Shown piece by piece: positions 22,905-32,681 of a stretch of 64,000 nt of DNA. The stretch covers positions 996,676 to 1,060,675 of the forward strand of contig RDEW01000002.1 of the NCBI GenBank assembly GCA_011109175.1. The letters are read 5' to 3'. Each line of letters begins with the position of its first letter. The stretch's first letter is position 1. The notes beneath the pieces are model-generated. The model ran no database searches. It saw only the letters and a program-made list of their open reading frames with translations, and was not told the origin of the DNA. This DNA comes from Dicyema japonicum (Eukaryota > Dicyemida > Rhombozoa > Dicyemidae). A program made the translations under genes and the position numbers.

Positions 22905-23320
22905 GAACGTCATCGAACTGTTTTGCTAATACCACCAAGTGATTGGTTGCTGTAAAAAAATTTTTCTCGATTGTGCACCCCCATATTTATACTCCACCAA
23001 CATGCTCTCCAACGTCTTCTTGATGACGACGAATTGAATTTAGTTCTAGTTGTTGCCTTGGCTCCCAAATGAGATTTACAAGCCTTCGAAACGACATCTT
23101 CCCACATTAGAACAATAGGTATGACTTTGAAGGAGACTAATCAGTAGTTTGAACTTTCCAGCCAAATATCGTACTTATACAATTTTTATACTTCAATGTG
23201 CTTCAGTAATCATTGAGAAGTCAATTTCAATAAGTACAATTTCACTCTTCTCCTTATCGTGGACTAAAATATCAGGGATATCGAACCTGACCTGAATATC
23301 TATCTTTATGGAAATTCAAG
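22905..23320 (-). mobile_element. R2-type RLE fragment, minus strand
   Basis: Minus-strand reading gives DIPDILVHDKEKSEIVLIEIDFS (about 23285-23215), then LYKYDIW, KVIPIVLMWEDVVSKACKSHL (23130-23050) and a Ser/Arg-rich tail. This follows the LINE C endonuclease (KPDIFVYDKTKKEVTLIEVG ... KIIPVVLTWDGVVSRCFKNHM) and represents a diverged relative. Slipped between the two halves. Confidence 0.65.
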
Positions 23321-23329
23321 TAATAATCA

Positions 23330-24400
23330 TACTCAGAATTTATCACTTTGGTCAATAAAACCAAAGTACTTTTATAGCATTTAATCGATACCGCTGGGGC
23401 GACTTTCACTAAGAATTTCACTTTACTTTCAACAATTTGATTTCTCATTTTTTTATTTTTTGAATATTCGTGAGTTCTAAAAAATTTATAAAAAAATTGA
23501 AAATTAGATTTTTATATGCTGTTATTTAGCAAATTTTATTAAAGTGACTAAATGAATAATTAATACCAAGCATAAATCATATTAATTTTTTGTCAAGTGT
23601 TTACAGGAATTCGGAAAGGAGAGCCCATTAGGTTTGCGATCATGCTGGTTGGATTATGGTACGTAACTTCGAAGAGACCAGAGAGTATTCAACTTTTCTG
23701 CACCAGATGGTTTGTCTACCCAGCAGTTGACAGAGATAATTTCACGGCTTAACGAATTGTATTTTATGGGAAGATTATGTTCTTAACAGAAATTGAAAAT
23801 TTTCTCTGCTATAATTTTTACCAATAAAATGACATATTTTTCGAAATTGACCAAATGGCATAAGATGTTGAACTGCATAAGTTACTATCCGTGGGCTGTG
23901 GACGAACTGTGTTTTTAGTTGATAATTCTTCAATTTAATCTTTGATGTTAATTGTATGTCGTGCAGTAGCAGGGTGAAGTGTGAGAGAGGTTCAATGCTC
24001 TCCCACAATCATTCTTTGAATGGGTTCCTGGAAATACATTGACTGGACGTTTTCTTACCTTCCTCTGGTTCTGGATAGACATGTCCACTTAGAAGTGTTT
24101 GTCTCCCATTGTCTACAAACATGTGAACTGAATATTCTTAATACAACCCAATATGCTAAAGTTGTATTACATCAATGATGACTAAGGATGGATTTACATA
24201 GATTATAAGCTAAGTTTAGATTATGGTAATAGTTTCTATTTCGCAAATTCATAACTTCTGATGTCTACCAACATCAGCTGCTGAATGACTGGAATAGTTT
24301 AAATTGTGGGATATTGGGGGAACAAGAATCATGCGCATTTTTTCTTCAAAATTAAAAATTCTAAATTAATTTTTTTATTACTAATATACATCATGTAGTA
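23330..24400. other. No gene recognised
   Basis: AT-rich. Short open frames (for example minus 23775-24008 and plus about 23600-23750) have no motif I recognise. Confidence 0.4.
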
Positions 24401-24417
24401 ACGTAATTAAATTAACA

Positions 24418-24562
24418 CGAAGGTCCAGTCACTCGACAGATACGTGCTTGTGTGGGGTCGAGGGAGGAGCATCGGGCCAAGATGAGGTTCCTGCTAGTGC
24501 GTGCGGAGATCACGTGATTAGTTAGTTCGTGTAACCGTGGTCTCTGGTGTTATTATTATTAA
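24418..24562 (+). mobile_element. 5'-truncated LINE B 3' terminus inserted in a LINE F tail
   Basis: Contains the LINE B-type 3' terminus (gatcacgtgattagttagttcgtgtaaccgtgg) and a (TTA)n tail, flanked by attaacac at about 24411-24418 and again right after the tail. The flanks rejoin into sequence seen uninterrupted at 29150-29190 (gtaattaaattaacacagcc). Confidence 0.6.
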
Positions 24563-24775
24563 CACATTCAACATCCAAAGTAGACCTCCCCGACGTTATC
24601 GACGCTGCGTTGCCTTTCACGATTCCAACAGAGATCAACATGAGAAGCCACCGGGGCGAACGTATGTCGTCGCTTTTTAGTGTAGCTAGGCGTCCAAGTT
24701 TCTTTAGGAAGCGAAGCGATTTTCCACTTATTCCTCCAGTTGTCTCGACCACAATAGGATAGAAAGTGAAAATAA
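24563..24775 (-). mobile_element. LINE F 3' end, minus strand
   Basis: Minus-strand frame reads VETTGGISGKSLRFLKKLGRLATLKSDD... then a W-x-L-x-M-L stretch and KGNAASI. It is the C-terminal end of the LINE F protein (compare the FYPIVVERT end of the copy at 24850-26660). A near-identical copy lies at 29168-29500. Confidence 0.65.
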
Positions 24776-24849
24776 TTTTGCGCGCTACTCGTTGTGGTCG
24801 TTGTGGTGCTTAGAGAAAGAAGAGAAATAAAGAAAAATCAGTAAAGAAG

Positions 24850-26660
24850 ATGCAGAAAACTGCAAAAGAAGATGAGATCTGCAAAAAATGCAACATAATG
24901 AACAAAAGAAAACGGATGACCCATTGCACGGCCTCTTCTTGTGGCTTCCACATGTCCTGTGCTGTCATTTCCAATCGACACTGTCAGTCATGTCTCTTAT
25001 CAGATAATACGACAAACTCTTCCCTACACTACCCTTCTGAACATGTTCCACTAGACCATCAGGAAATACTTGAATTGATCTCAAACCTGACACAAACAAA
25101 ATCCCCAAAACTGCCCGAATATCCATCGCGGACTGCCTATGTGAGTGTATTGAAAGGACAGTCTCTTCGGACGAATCTGAGGATTGGGTACGATTATTTG
25201 CTTCGCTCCATTTACACTATGCATACCTCATAGGAGGGGGAAATAAGAGAAACCACTTGCGTCATTAGTAAAGGAGAATGTCCACAAATTCTTCTCAAGG
25301 AACTCTGAAGAACTGACCTATAAATCCCAAAACCATGAGAAGCCAACAACAACTATCTCGGAAACTCAGAAATTAAGAAGTGCGATCCATCGAAAACTTT
25401 CGGAAAATTGAATCCGTGCTGCCATGAGGATCCTTGCAGATCAACACCGTATAATTGAGCCGTCTGAACAGTCCTACGCATCACTTGTTGAGCGACACCC
25501 AAGTCCCCCCAACGACCAGCGAATTCCGCCTTGCCCAGGACAATTACCCAACCTATTTGTATCCGAAGAGGACGTAAAAGATGGGAATCTCTCATTCGTC
25601 CCGAGCAGCAGTGGAGGACTGGATAGACTCCATCCGGGGCACCTCAAAGACCTAATTGCTCATAACACGGGCAACTCTGGGGTCCGGCTCGTGTTGGCTA
25701 TCACCAAACTAATGAACAGGATGCTATCAGGGACACTACCAGAAACAATTCGACACGTAATGTTCTCCGCAAAATTAATCGCATTCGACAAGAGGGGAGG
25801 GGGAATACGCCCTATTGCTGTCGACTGGTTATTCGTCGGTTGGCCTCAAAGCTTGTATGCAGAGCAATCTTGCTTACGCTGATAACACAACTACAACCAA
25901 CCCGTAGGGGTCGGCATACCCGGGGGTTGTGAAGCGGGAGTTCATGCTGTCCGAACATTCATTCCAACTCCAAACAGAATCATCTGAAATCACAGATATG
26001 GAGAATTTGAAAGTGATGATGCTGGGCAGAAAGACCGTTACAGGACCATCTGCGAAGATAAATATGAGAGGCTTCTGAACCAATCAAACCAACACAAACG
26101 TGCTTGTCTAGTCAATGGAAGATGCGAATGGAGAGGCGATTGGATCGATGCACTCCAGTTGGTAGTGTTGGTACCCACCTTGACGACGATACTGTCCGCA
26201 TCGGCATCTCCACAGACATGGACTGGAGATTTGCCAGACTCACAAATGCCGGTGTGGCGCCATGTCGATTGTTATGGACACAATGCCCTCTCGTGTCGAA
26301 AAGTGCAGGAACGATTCCCAACATAAGGCGATCAACGGAACTGTCAAGCGAGCCCTGAGTCTTCGGGATGCCCCGCCATACTTGAACCTGTTGACCTGGA
26401 TAGAGAAGACGGAAAACGTCCTGACGGGGTCACAATTTTTCTATTCGAAGAGAGGAAACCTTTGGTTCAGGATGTTACTTTGCATCGATCCACTTTACCC
26501 ATCCAACATTGTCGGGAGCGCGGTAGACACACTGTATGACGCTGAAAAAACAATGAAAGCAAAGGAGAAAACATATGAATCATTGCATGATCGGTTCACT
26601 TTCTATCCCATTGTGGTCGAGAGAACTAAATTGATTGAATACAATATTATCTTTAAATGA
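24850..26660 (+). mobile_element. LINE F: non-LTR element with N-terminal zinc finger and RT
   Basis: ATG at 24850 opens a Cys/His cluster of PHD or RING-like spacing (EICKKCN, H-C-x4-C-x3-H-x2-C, NRHCQSC; 24877-25000). RT segments follow: SSSGGLDRLHPGHLKDLIAH (25598-25660), LTKLMNRMLSGTLPETIR, LIAFDKRGGGIRPIAV, GVGIPGGCEAGVHAVR (25908-25955, in another frame). The palm with the catalytic Asp pair appears deleted around 25960-26100. The C-terminal part reads EDGKRPDGVTIFLFEE (about 26408-26455), a PD-x-nuclease-like signature, then DRFTFYPIVVERT. Frame slips throughout; inactive. Confidence 0.65.
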
Positions 26661-26886
26661 TTATTGTTAGGAGATATCCCTGCAATCTAATTCATCAATT
26701 GTAGTAATTACACCAATCCATACGATTATCACAACAAATGGAGTTATTATATTCGTAAATAGAGCAGACTCGTCAATTCTATAACGCAGTTTTGAATGCC
26801 CCGGTCTTCCATTTCTCCCTGTCGTTTCCAATGCGCTTGTTCATCGGATTCATCCAATTGACATCCTTCTAATCTTTTCGGAGTTC

Positions 26887-27356
26887 ATGAATTATGACGA
26901 CTGGGAGAGTGAGTCATGGCCATTTCCGAAAAAAAGGGCTTCGGACGTTAAGTGTGATCCAAGCTCTTGTAATCACATATGAGTATATGTTGCTTCTAGT
27001 CATTCCACAATGTCCTCATGAGGATATTCCTTTATTATTTGTTATCTGCGAAATAAGTTTAACTTCAAAGTCCGAGACCGACCTAGCTAACAAACTTGAA
27101 TTATAGTGCATCATTGATTTCTCTAGTTAGTCATAAGGGAGGACTTAAATATTCTAACTATCATCAAAACCGCATAGGGATAAGAACCGTGTGGTTAGGC
27201 ATTTGTTACTTAAAACTAAGGATCGACATAATTTTTCTCCCAGCAGCCTACTCATCAGGAACCATAGAAGACCGTGACCCAACAAAAACAAAGTTAGAAA
27301 AACTAAGAAGTTTAACAAAGCAAATCAAGGAGTCTTCCAAACAGTATCATTATTAG
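26887..27356 (+). CDS. Tentative small gene, RWD-like fold possible
   Basis: ATG at 26887 (NYDDWESESWPFPKK) and an overlapping open frame to 27106 with ITYEYMLLLVIPQCPHEDIPLLFVICEISL and ETDLANKLEL. A hydrophobic strand, then x-Y/C-P-H/E-x-x-P, then a Leu-rich helix resembles RWD domains (GCN2/IMPACT/RWDD type). A 25-nt GT..AG removal at about 27107-27131 would join it to KGGLKYSNYHQNR and the Lys-rich end KLEKLRSLTKQIKESSKQ, stop at 27354-27356. The first junction is unresolved. Its end overlaps the 3' end of INCENP on the other strand by 32 bp. Family assignment is weak. Confidence 0.3.
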
Positions 27357-28996
27357 TTGTTGGAGCAATATTAAACATTTCATAAACTTTAGTAATATCT
27401 AACTCCCCAAAAACAGTCTTTATATCTATATTCTTCTGCCGCTCACACAAAGCAGCAATATTATCGACTAACATTAATAATATTACTACAAGAACTCGCC
27501 CACTCTGGAATTTTGTGAATTGGTTGTATCTCATCATCAAAGTCGTCCTCCTTCAAATCATCGATATTGTAACTCTACTGTCATCACATACATCACCTTC
27601 TCCAAACTATCATCTCCCTTTTCCGTCACTGATGATTCTGTTGCTATTGAGACTTCTGGGTTTTCAGTGATAACGGATTCCATAAGTGTGGAATCTTCGG
27701 GATTTTCCGGGATTGCAAATTCCGGTAACATAGAATTTAATCCTTTTCTCATGACTAGAACTTCCGTGGGCTTAACATATTCTCTGTGTACCACGGACCT
27801 AGTATATTCTCTATCCCTCACAGCAGAGGACTGGTCCACCTTGGAGTCCCATCGGTTTTCCGTTATTGCGGATTTTGTGGGTTTGTGGTATTCTCGGATT
27901 TGAGGTGTTTTTACAAAATTGTTGAGTCGATTTTGAGACATTGCTAATCTAGCCAGTTCAGCCCTTTTTTGTCGTCTTTCGCGACTTCTAAGAATAAAAC
28001 CAATCAAGACAGTCTCATTCTCTCAGTTCTCTCCGCAATTAGTTGCTCCCGTCTTCCCTCACTCTTCTTAGCCTTCTCTAATAAAGTCTTTGTTAGATTT
28101 TTAGTTCTCTCATTCTCCACCATTTTCTTTCCCTTAGCAGCCTTCAATATCTTTGATCTCCTCAATATCTTCTTTACAGAACTCTTGACAGTCGAACCAA
28201 CAACTGGTTGTTTATACTATAATATAAACGACATACAAACATTAACTAACTTATCAGGAGAGTTTAGTGACTATACATTAATAGAATATGTACTTTCTCT
28301 GAGTATCCCCCAACAGTTGGTCCTCCTTTGGCAATATTAGGAGAACCCACGTGAGTTAAGTTGTTATTTAGTCCTTTTGTGTAGATATCAGGCACATCCA
28401 AATGGTCTGTGCACTCAGAATTCGTATTAGGAAGAATCACATGGGTTTTGTTGATAGTCTGACCTTCTTCGGGGTCATTGGGAAGATCCACGAGGGGTTC
28501 AGAGAATGGTTGTTCTATAACCTTCTAGAATATGCCATACCTTCTAATTCTATTGCTTGAATTTTCCCATTGGAAAACTCAGAGACTACTTCGGTAGTGT
28601 TTGTATGAGATGATGGCTGGGGTTGGATTTCTGGAGGGCTTCTGCAATTTTTAGTCAACAGACCTGAAAATCTCATCCTTTTCGGACCGAACTGGAAATT
28701 AATAAACATATTACTGGTGGAAATCAATTCGGTTATACCGGAATTGAAAATGTCGTTTCTTTCTGATCCCCTCCTCGTATTTGCAAGTCTAAATAAAGAA
28801 TGTGCTTTACTTGTTTTCTATATTATCAATAACTTCATGATTTTTGCGAAACATTTTAAAAATTGCACTTATTTTTTTAAATGATTGCATAGAATCAGTT
28901 TGTATCTGTTTAAACTCTCTCTGAAAGAATGTATTTCTTTCATTTTCATTCTAATGTTATTATACCACAAACCATTGAATTATTAGAGTCCGCCAT
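27325..28996 (-). CDS. INCENP: Inner centromere protein INCENP with C-terminal IN-box
   Basis: Scaffold of the chromosomal passenger complex: the IN-box binds and activates Aurora B. On the minus strand the ATG at 28996-28994 starts MADSNNSM, followed by a 22-nt intron; further introns (22, 26, two at 22-30, 23, 22 and about 31 nt) connect charged exons. Near the end come a basic helix (RERRQKRAELARLAM, about 27975-27930) and the IN-box: YNIDDLKEDDFDDE, IPEWASS, then DIKTVFGELDITKVYEMF and VWKTP before the stop. IP-x-WA, the 'L-x-x-I/V-F' pair and W-x-(S/T)P are the family hallmarks. Length is about 480-490 residues, roughly half of vertebrate INCENP; the long central single helix is much reduced. 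An N-terminal survivin/borealin-binding helix is plausible but not obvious. Confidence 0.85.
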
Positions 28997-29146
28997 TATT
29001 TAAATTTAATCTTTAAATTATTATTTTTATAATACTTTTATATTCAAAATATATTTTTTGAAGAAAATATTAAATCGTGGCTTTTTATATAACATCAATG
29101 ATGCAATAATAATCAATTACATTATTATTATAATGTAATTAGATAA

Positions 29147-29510
29147 CAATGTAATTAAATTAACACAGCCAACCATCCAAAATGGACCCCTCCGACATTA
29201 TCGACGTTGCGTTGCCTCTCGCGATTGCAACAGAGATCAACTAGAGAAGCCACCGGGTCTCACGTTCGTCGTGGCTTTTAGTGTAGCTCGGCGTTCAAGT
29301 TTCTTTAGGAAGCGAAGCGATTTTCCACTTATTCCTCCAGTTGTCTCGACCACAATGGGATGGATAGAAAGTGAACCGATCGTGCAATGTTTCATATTTT
29401 TCTACCTTGCTTTCATTGATTTTTCCGCGGCATACAGTGTGTCTACCGCGCTCCCGACAATGTTGGATGGGCAAAGAGGTCGATATTAAATTACAATCAA
29501 AAAGCAATTA
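29147..29510 (-). mobile_element. LINE F 3' end, minus strand, second copy
   Basis: The minus strand reads KYETLHDRFTFYPS (29410-29370) and KWKIASLPKE, the LINE F C-terminus, with the same terminal untranslated stretch as 24563-24660. One frame slip around 29345. Confidence 0.6.
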
Positions 29511-29689
29511 TTCGTATACTAAACTTTCACGTTGAATAATAAGTAAATTCTCGATTTTATGAAAATTCCCATGAGTTCATTAGGATAGCATTGATATCAA
29601 AAAGATCATTTTTATTATTATCTCATTTTTTGTACACTTGAAGAAAAAAATGGGAACGAGCTGGATGCACTCCGTGTTCATCCCTAGAG

Positions 29690-30235
29690 ACCCTTTTTGG
29701 ACGATGACTGTATTAAGATTGGGATCACACAGCGACTGGGATTGATGTTTGCGTCGAATACCAATGTCATTATGAAGGGATCGTCGATGCCAAAGGGCTA
29801 CATCCGCTTTCGTGAAAAAGGAGTGCTGGTAGAGTCCTCGCCATGCTGCTATGAACAACATTGTCATGCGTGCTCCTGAAGCTGTAGGCTTTCCGGCAGT
29901 GCTGGAGTCCGTGGCATTGAACCGCGGAGACAGGAAATGACCGGATGGGCTAACTATTTTTTTGTTCACTGAGGGAAAATCGCTCTTATGAGACTTTTGT
30001 GGATTCTTTCTCGAACTTGATGATACTCAGCTCGGCGCTGCCTGCTGGATCGACAGCCGGATCTGGCCGAGAAATTAAAAAATATGGCAAAATTGGAGAC
30101 CGCTTTCGTTTTTTACCAGAGGCAATCGAGACATCTGGTGATGCTGGAAGTATCACAGCCTATTTCCTGAAGGAATGCCGACATGCCTATTCGATACTCT
30201 GTAAGACGAATTGTTTGTGAGAGTTCCAACGAATT
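29690..30235 (+). mobile_element. LINE F-type C-terminal nuclease fragment, plus strand
   Basis: Frame-hopping plus reading gives LGLMFASNTNVI, AGRVLAMLL, RGDRKxPDGLTIFLFTEGKS (about 29920-29980), then ALPAGSTAGSGREIKKYGKIGDRFRFLPEAIETSG (30038-30140). The KxPDG..F...GKS / KY..L.DR..F.P.A.ETSG order is the LINE F C-terminal module seen at 26405-26620 and 54014-54230. Confidence 0.6.
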
Positions 30236-30239
30236 AATG

Positions 30240-30909
30240 ATATGGGTGAATTCGAAAAGGACTTCAGTATTTCCATCTTCTTTGGGATCCTCAAAGATAT
30301 TAGGTCCACTTGAGGCTTATATCTGATTCTTCGAACGCCAAAGACTTCCAGTATTCAGTACCTCTTCGATGGTTAGTGTTGCCTTTCAGGTCTTCGATGT
30401 CTTACTGCAACTAGGATTACTCGTTTTCCCTAACGGAACCCAAAATTCCATAAATTTGCTATTATGTGGAGATCTAAACACCAAGTGCAGTTCAAAGGGT
30501 TAATAAAAGAGTAAATTCCTACAAGCAGCGCTACTTTTCCCGACCTAATACTCGCCTCCACAGACATCGCCTCACTCACCAGTTGGTTTATGATATACGA
30601 CTTTAAGAGTGGTCGCAACCCCATCTTTATCTCAAGAAAAGGAAAGCCCTTACGTAAAAGAGTTTGGCCGAAATCATGAAATTTAAAAAGTTGAGTTAAA
30701 GAAATTCATTGCTTTTAGGACACAACCTGTTGTATTTCTACGCCGAAGCCTTCAATTCTGTTGGTATGAACTGTCTTCTTCATCAGGACAGTGAAATCGT
30801 CTATCAGAAGAAACCCTCATCCTCCCAAAAAAGCAGTCAATCAAAAACTCTAGAATGTGGAAAACGATTCAGTACTTCACAAATCCTGAGATAACTCTTC
30901 CAATGTCGT
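30240..30909 (+). mobile_element. LINE D, APE endonuclease part
   Basis: The plus strand reads LLLCGDLNTKCSSKG (30456-30500) and PDLILASTDIASLTSWF (30540-30600), matching APE endonucleases of jockey/CR1-like LINEs; the sister fragment at 42687-43019 has GNLNPKHPAWSK ... SPDLILASSHIAAL. This LINE D copy is interrupted at 30922 by LINE A and resumes at 31355. Confidence 0.6.
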
Positions 30910-30921
30910 TCAGAAAAATAA

Positions 30922-31342
30922 TAATTATTATTAAAAGCATTTTCACAGAATCAAAGAACGTCATATTAACTAAGGTCCCATTTGTGCCACACGTTTCAAA
31001 ATCTGCTTCACTATGCGTCTCCATCGCCCTCTGTTTTGCGTATCTGTCAGTAGATCTTCTAGGTTTTCTGCAGATTTAAGTTTTCTTCCAATTCCATTAA
31101 GATCCTTGTTCAGAGGCACGGGTAGAGTGACTCTGGGTCTTCCTCTGAACGATGGTTTGTTCTCATTGTTAAAGTAATTGTCCATTATTATATTTGCAGG
31201 GGCGTTTATGTCCATTCTAAGCACGTGCCCTAACAGTCTCCATCTTGATTCAATAATGTCGATGCTTATTGACCTCGATTGTGCCACAGAGTATAATTTC
31301 TTATTCAACATCTTCTTAGGCCAACCTAGGTCCATTAATTGC
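30922..31342 (-). mobile_element. LINE A, 5'-truncated copy inserted in LINE D
   Basis: Minus-strand frame 31335-30970: VAQSRSISIDIIESRWRLL, GHVLRMDINAPANIIMDNYF, FRGRPRVTLPVPLNKDLNG, ENLEDLLTDTQNRGRWRR, ending VAQMGP and an ATTATTATT-type tail at 30922-30937. It is flanked by the 12-mer tcagaaaaataa at 30910-30921 and 31343-31354, a clear target-site duplication. The coding frame of this piece is open, so it is fairly young. Confidence 0.85.
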
Positions 31343-31354
31343 TCAGAAAAATAA

Positions 31355-31830
31355 AGAATCTAAAATCATAAAATACCAAACTCACACCAACACACCAAAG
31401 GGACGTTACAAAATTAGTATTCATGGTAGAGGAGGTTGGGAAAGCGACCCAAGGGCTAAAGTCCACTTATTCAGCAGATCTAGAGAGTATTCCTAACATC
31501 GTACTAAAAATATTGCCCCTTACCCTATCGAGGATTCAACGCGGATATACACCATGTCAATCAATCGGAACACTATCCCGACCATCTATAAGTTTTCCAA
31601 TATATGCTGGGACCTGAAATGTAGCAACCAATTCTTCCTCCTCTTACAGGTCAATATTTCTCCTATGCACTTCCGCAAAAGTCTTTGGCAAACTCATTTC
31701 TGACTGATTCAACACTCCCTTCAATGACGCCCCTTCAACTTGTATTCAAGAAGGGTCTGTTGACAATAACCTTCCTCTCAACTCTAGAGGACCAATATTC
31801 ACCTTTATTACAATGTAAATCTAGATAATT
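31355..31830 (+). mobile_element. LINE D, RT N-terminal part
   Basis: An open frame from 31423 reads EEVGKATQGLKSTYSADLESIPNIVLKIL and GYTPCQ, then after a slip YRSIFLLCTSAKVFGKLISD, the LK.x.S.G.D.IP..VLK and YRPISLL...K.FEK.I boxes of LINE RT domains 0-2. It continues the element broken by LINE A. Confidence 0.6.
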
Positions 31831-31894
31831 TTGACTCCATAAGATATTTTTAATTCTACAGCTAACCAAAGTTAATTTATTAAGTTTTAACTAT

Positions 31895-32070
31895 TGATCC
31901 CCCATTACACAATAGACGTTGCCCTTCATGATATTAACAGAAATCAATAGACATCATGATTTCTTAGTATAGCCAGAAGTACTACTCTCTTAAGGAAAAA
32001 CAAAGACTTTCTGTTTATACCTCCAGTTGTTTCGAGATCAGTGAACCGGTCAAGAGCCCTTCGGATACTT
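31895..32070 (-). mobile_element. LINE F 3' end, old copy
   Basis: Blocks such as 'gacgttgcccttcatgatatt', 'ttaaggaaaaacaaaga' and 'acctccagttgtttcgag' correspond to 24595-24750 and 29200-29350. Diverged and without a frame. Confidence 0.45.
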
Positions 32071-32681
32071 ATGTACTCTAACTAATAAAAAATTTTTTTA
32101 AACTTGCCAAAGGTGGCTGTCAAATGCATTAGTACCCCCTTCGTATTTATTCTCTCTTCTCGCTCTTGATAATTTTGATGGGTGGTAGGGAGTCGATGCA
32201 AGTGATGTCCCATATTTATTAATTATTTGTCATATAGGAGATCTGCTAACGAGATTTTATGTATTTAAAAAAAATATCAACCGAGGGTCATACAATAACT
32301 GCCATGACTACGAGGTTATTCCCTCACAGGATGGCGAGACAGATTCGTTCAAATAGCCAGCAGCGCTCGTGGAGGTCTTTTCTGCGTGCAGAAATTCGAT
32401 TCCCAGCGAGATTTGTAATAAGGTTTTGGTCATTTATTAGATGACAACCACTAAACTGACTACTTGATAGTGGCTACTAAACAAATGCAAAGCTGCTGTT
32501 TCCAGATTTCTTTAATTAGGTGTTTTCCACTGAGAAGCAAAAATAGAGCAGAACTGGTCAGAAATTATTGATTTACTAAAAATCTTTTAAAATTATAGAT
32601 TTTAGATTTTATGTTTTTCAATTTTATTAATATATAAATTTAATAATTAAATATGACTTTTTCATAAGTTATAAACATTGT
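32070..32681. repeat. AT-rich spacer with a piece of the unclassified dispersed repeat
   Basis: 32290-32400 (gtcatacaataactgccatg...ctcacaggatggcgagacagattcgttcaaatagccagcagcg) matches 12890-12975 and 54755-54815. Nothing else until the ATRX start. Confidence 0.45.

Noticed and set aside
27520-27903. Plus-strand 127-codon frame rich in Ser/Thr
   Set aside because: Antisense shadow of INCENP exons on the minus strand.
29580-29969. 129-codon minus-strand frame
   Set aside because: It overlaps the plus-strand LINE F nuclease fragment, which has recognisable motifs; this is the shadow.
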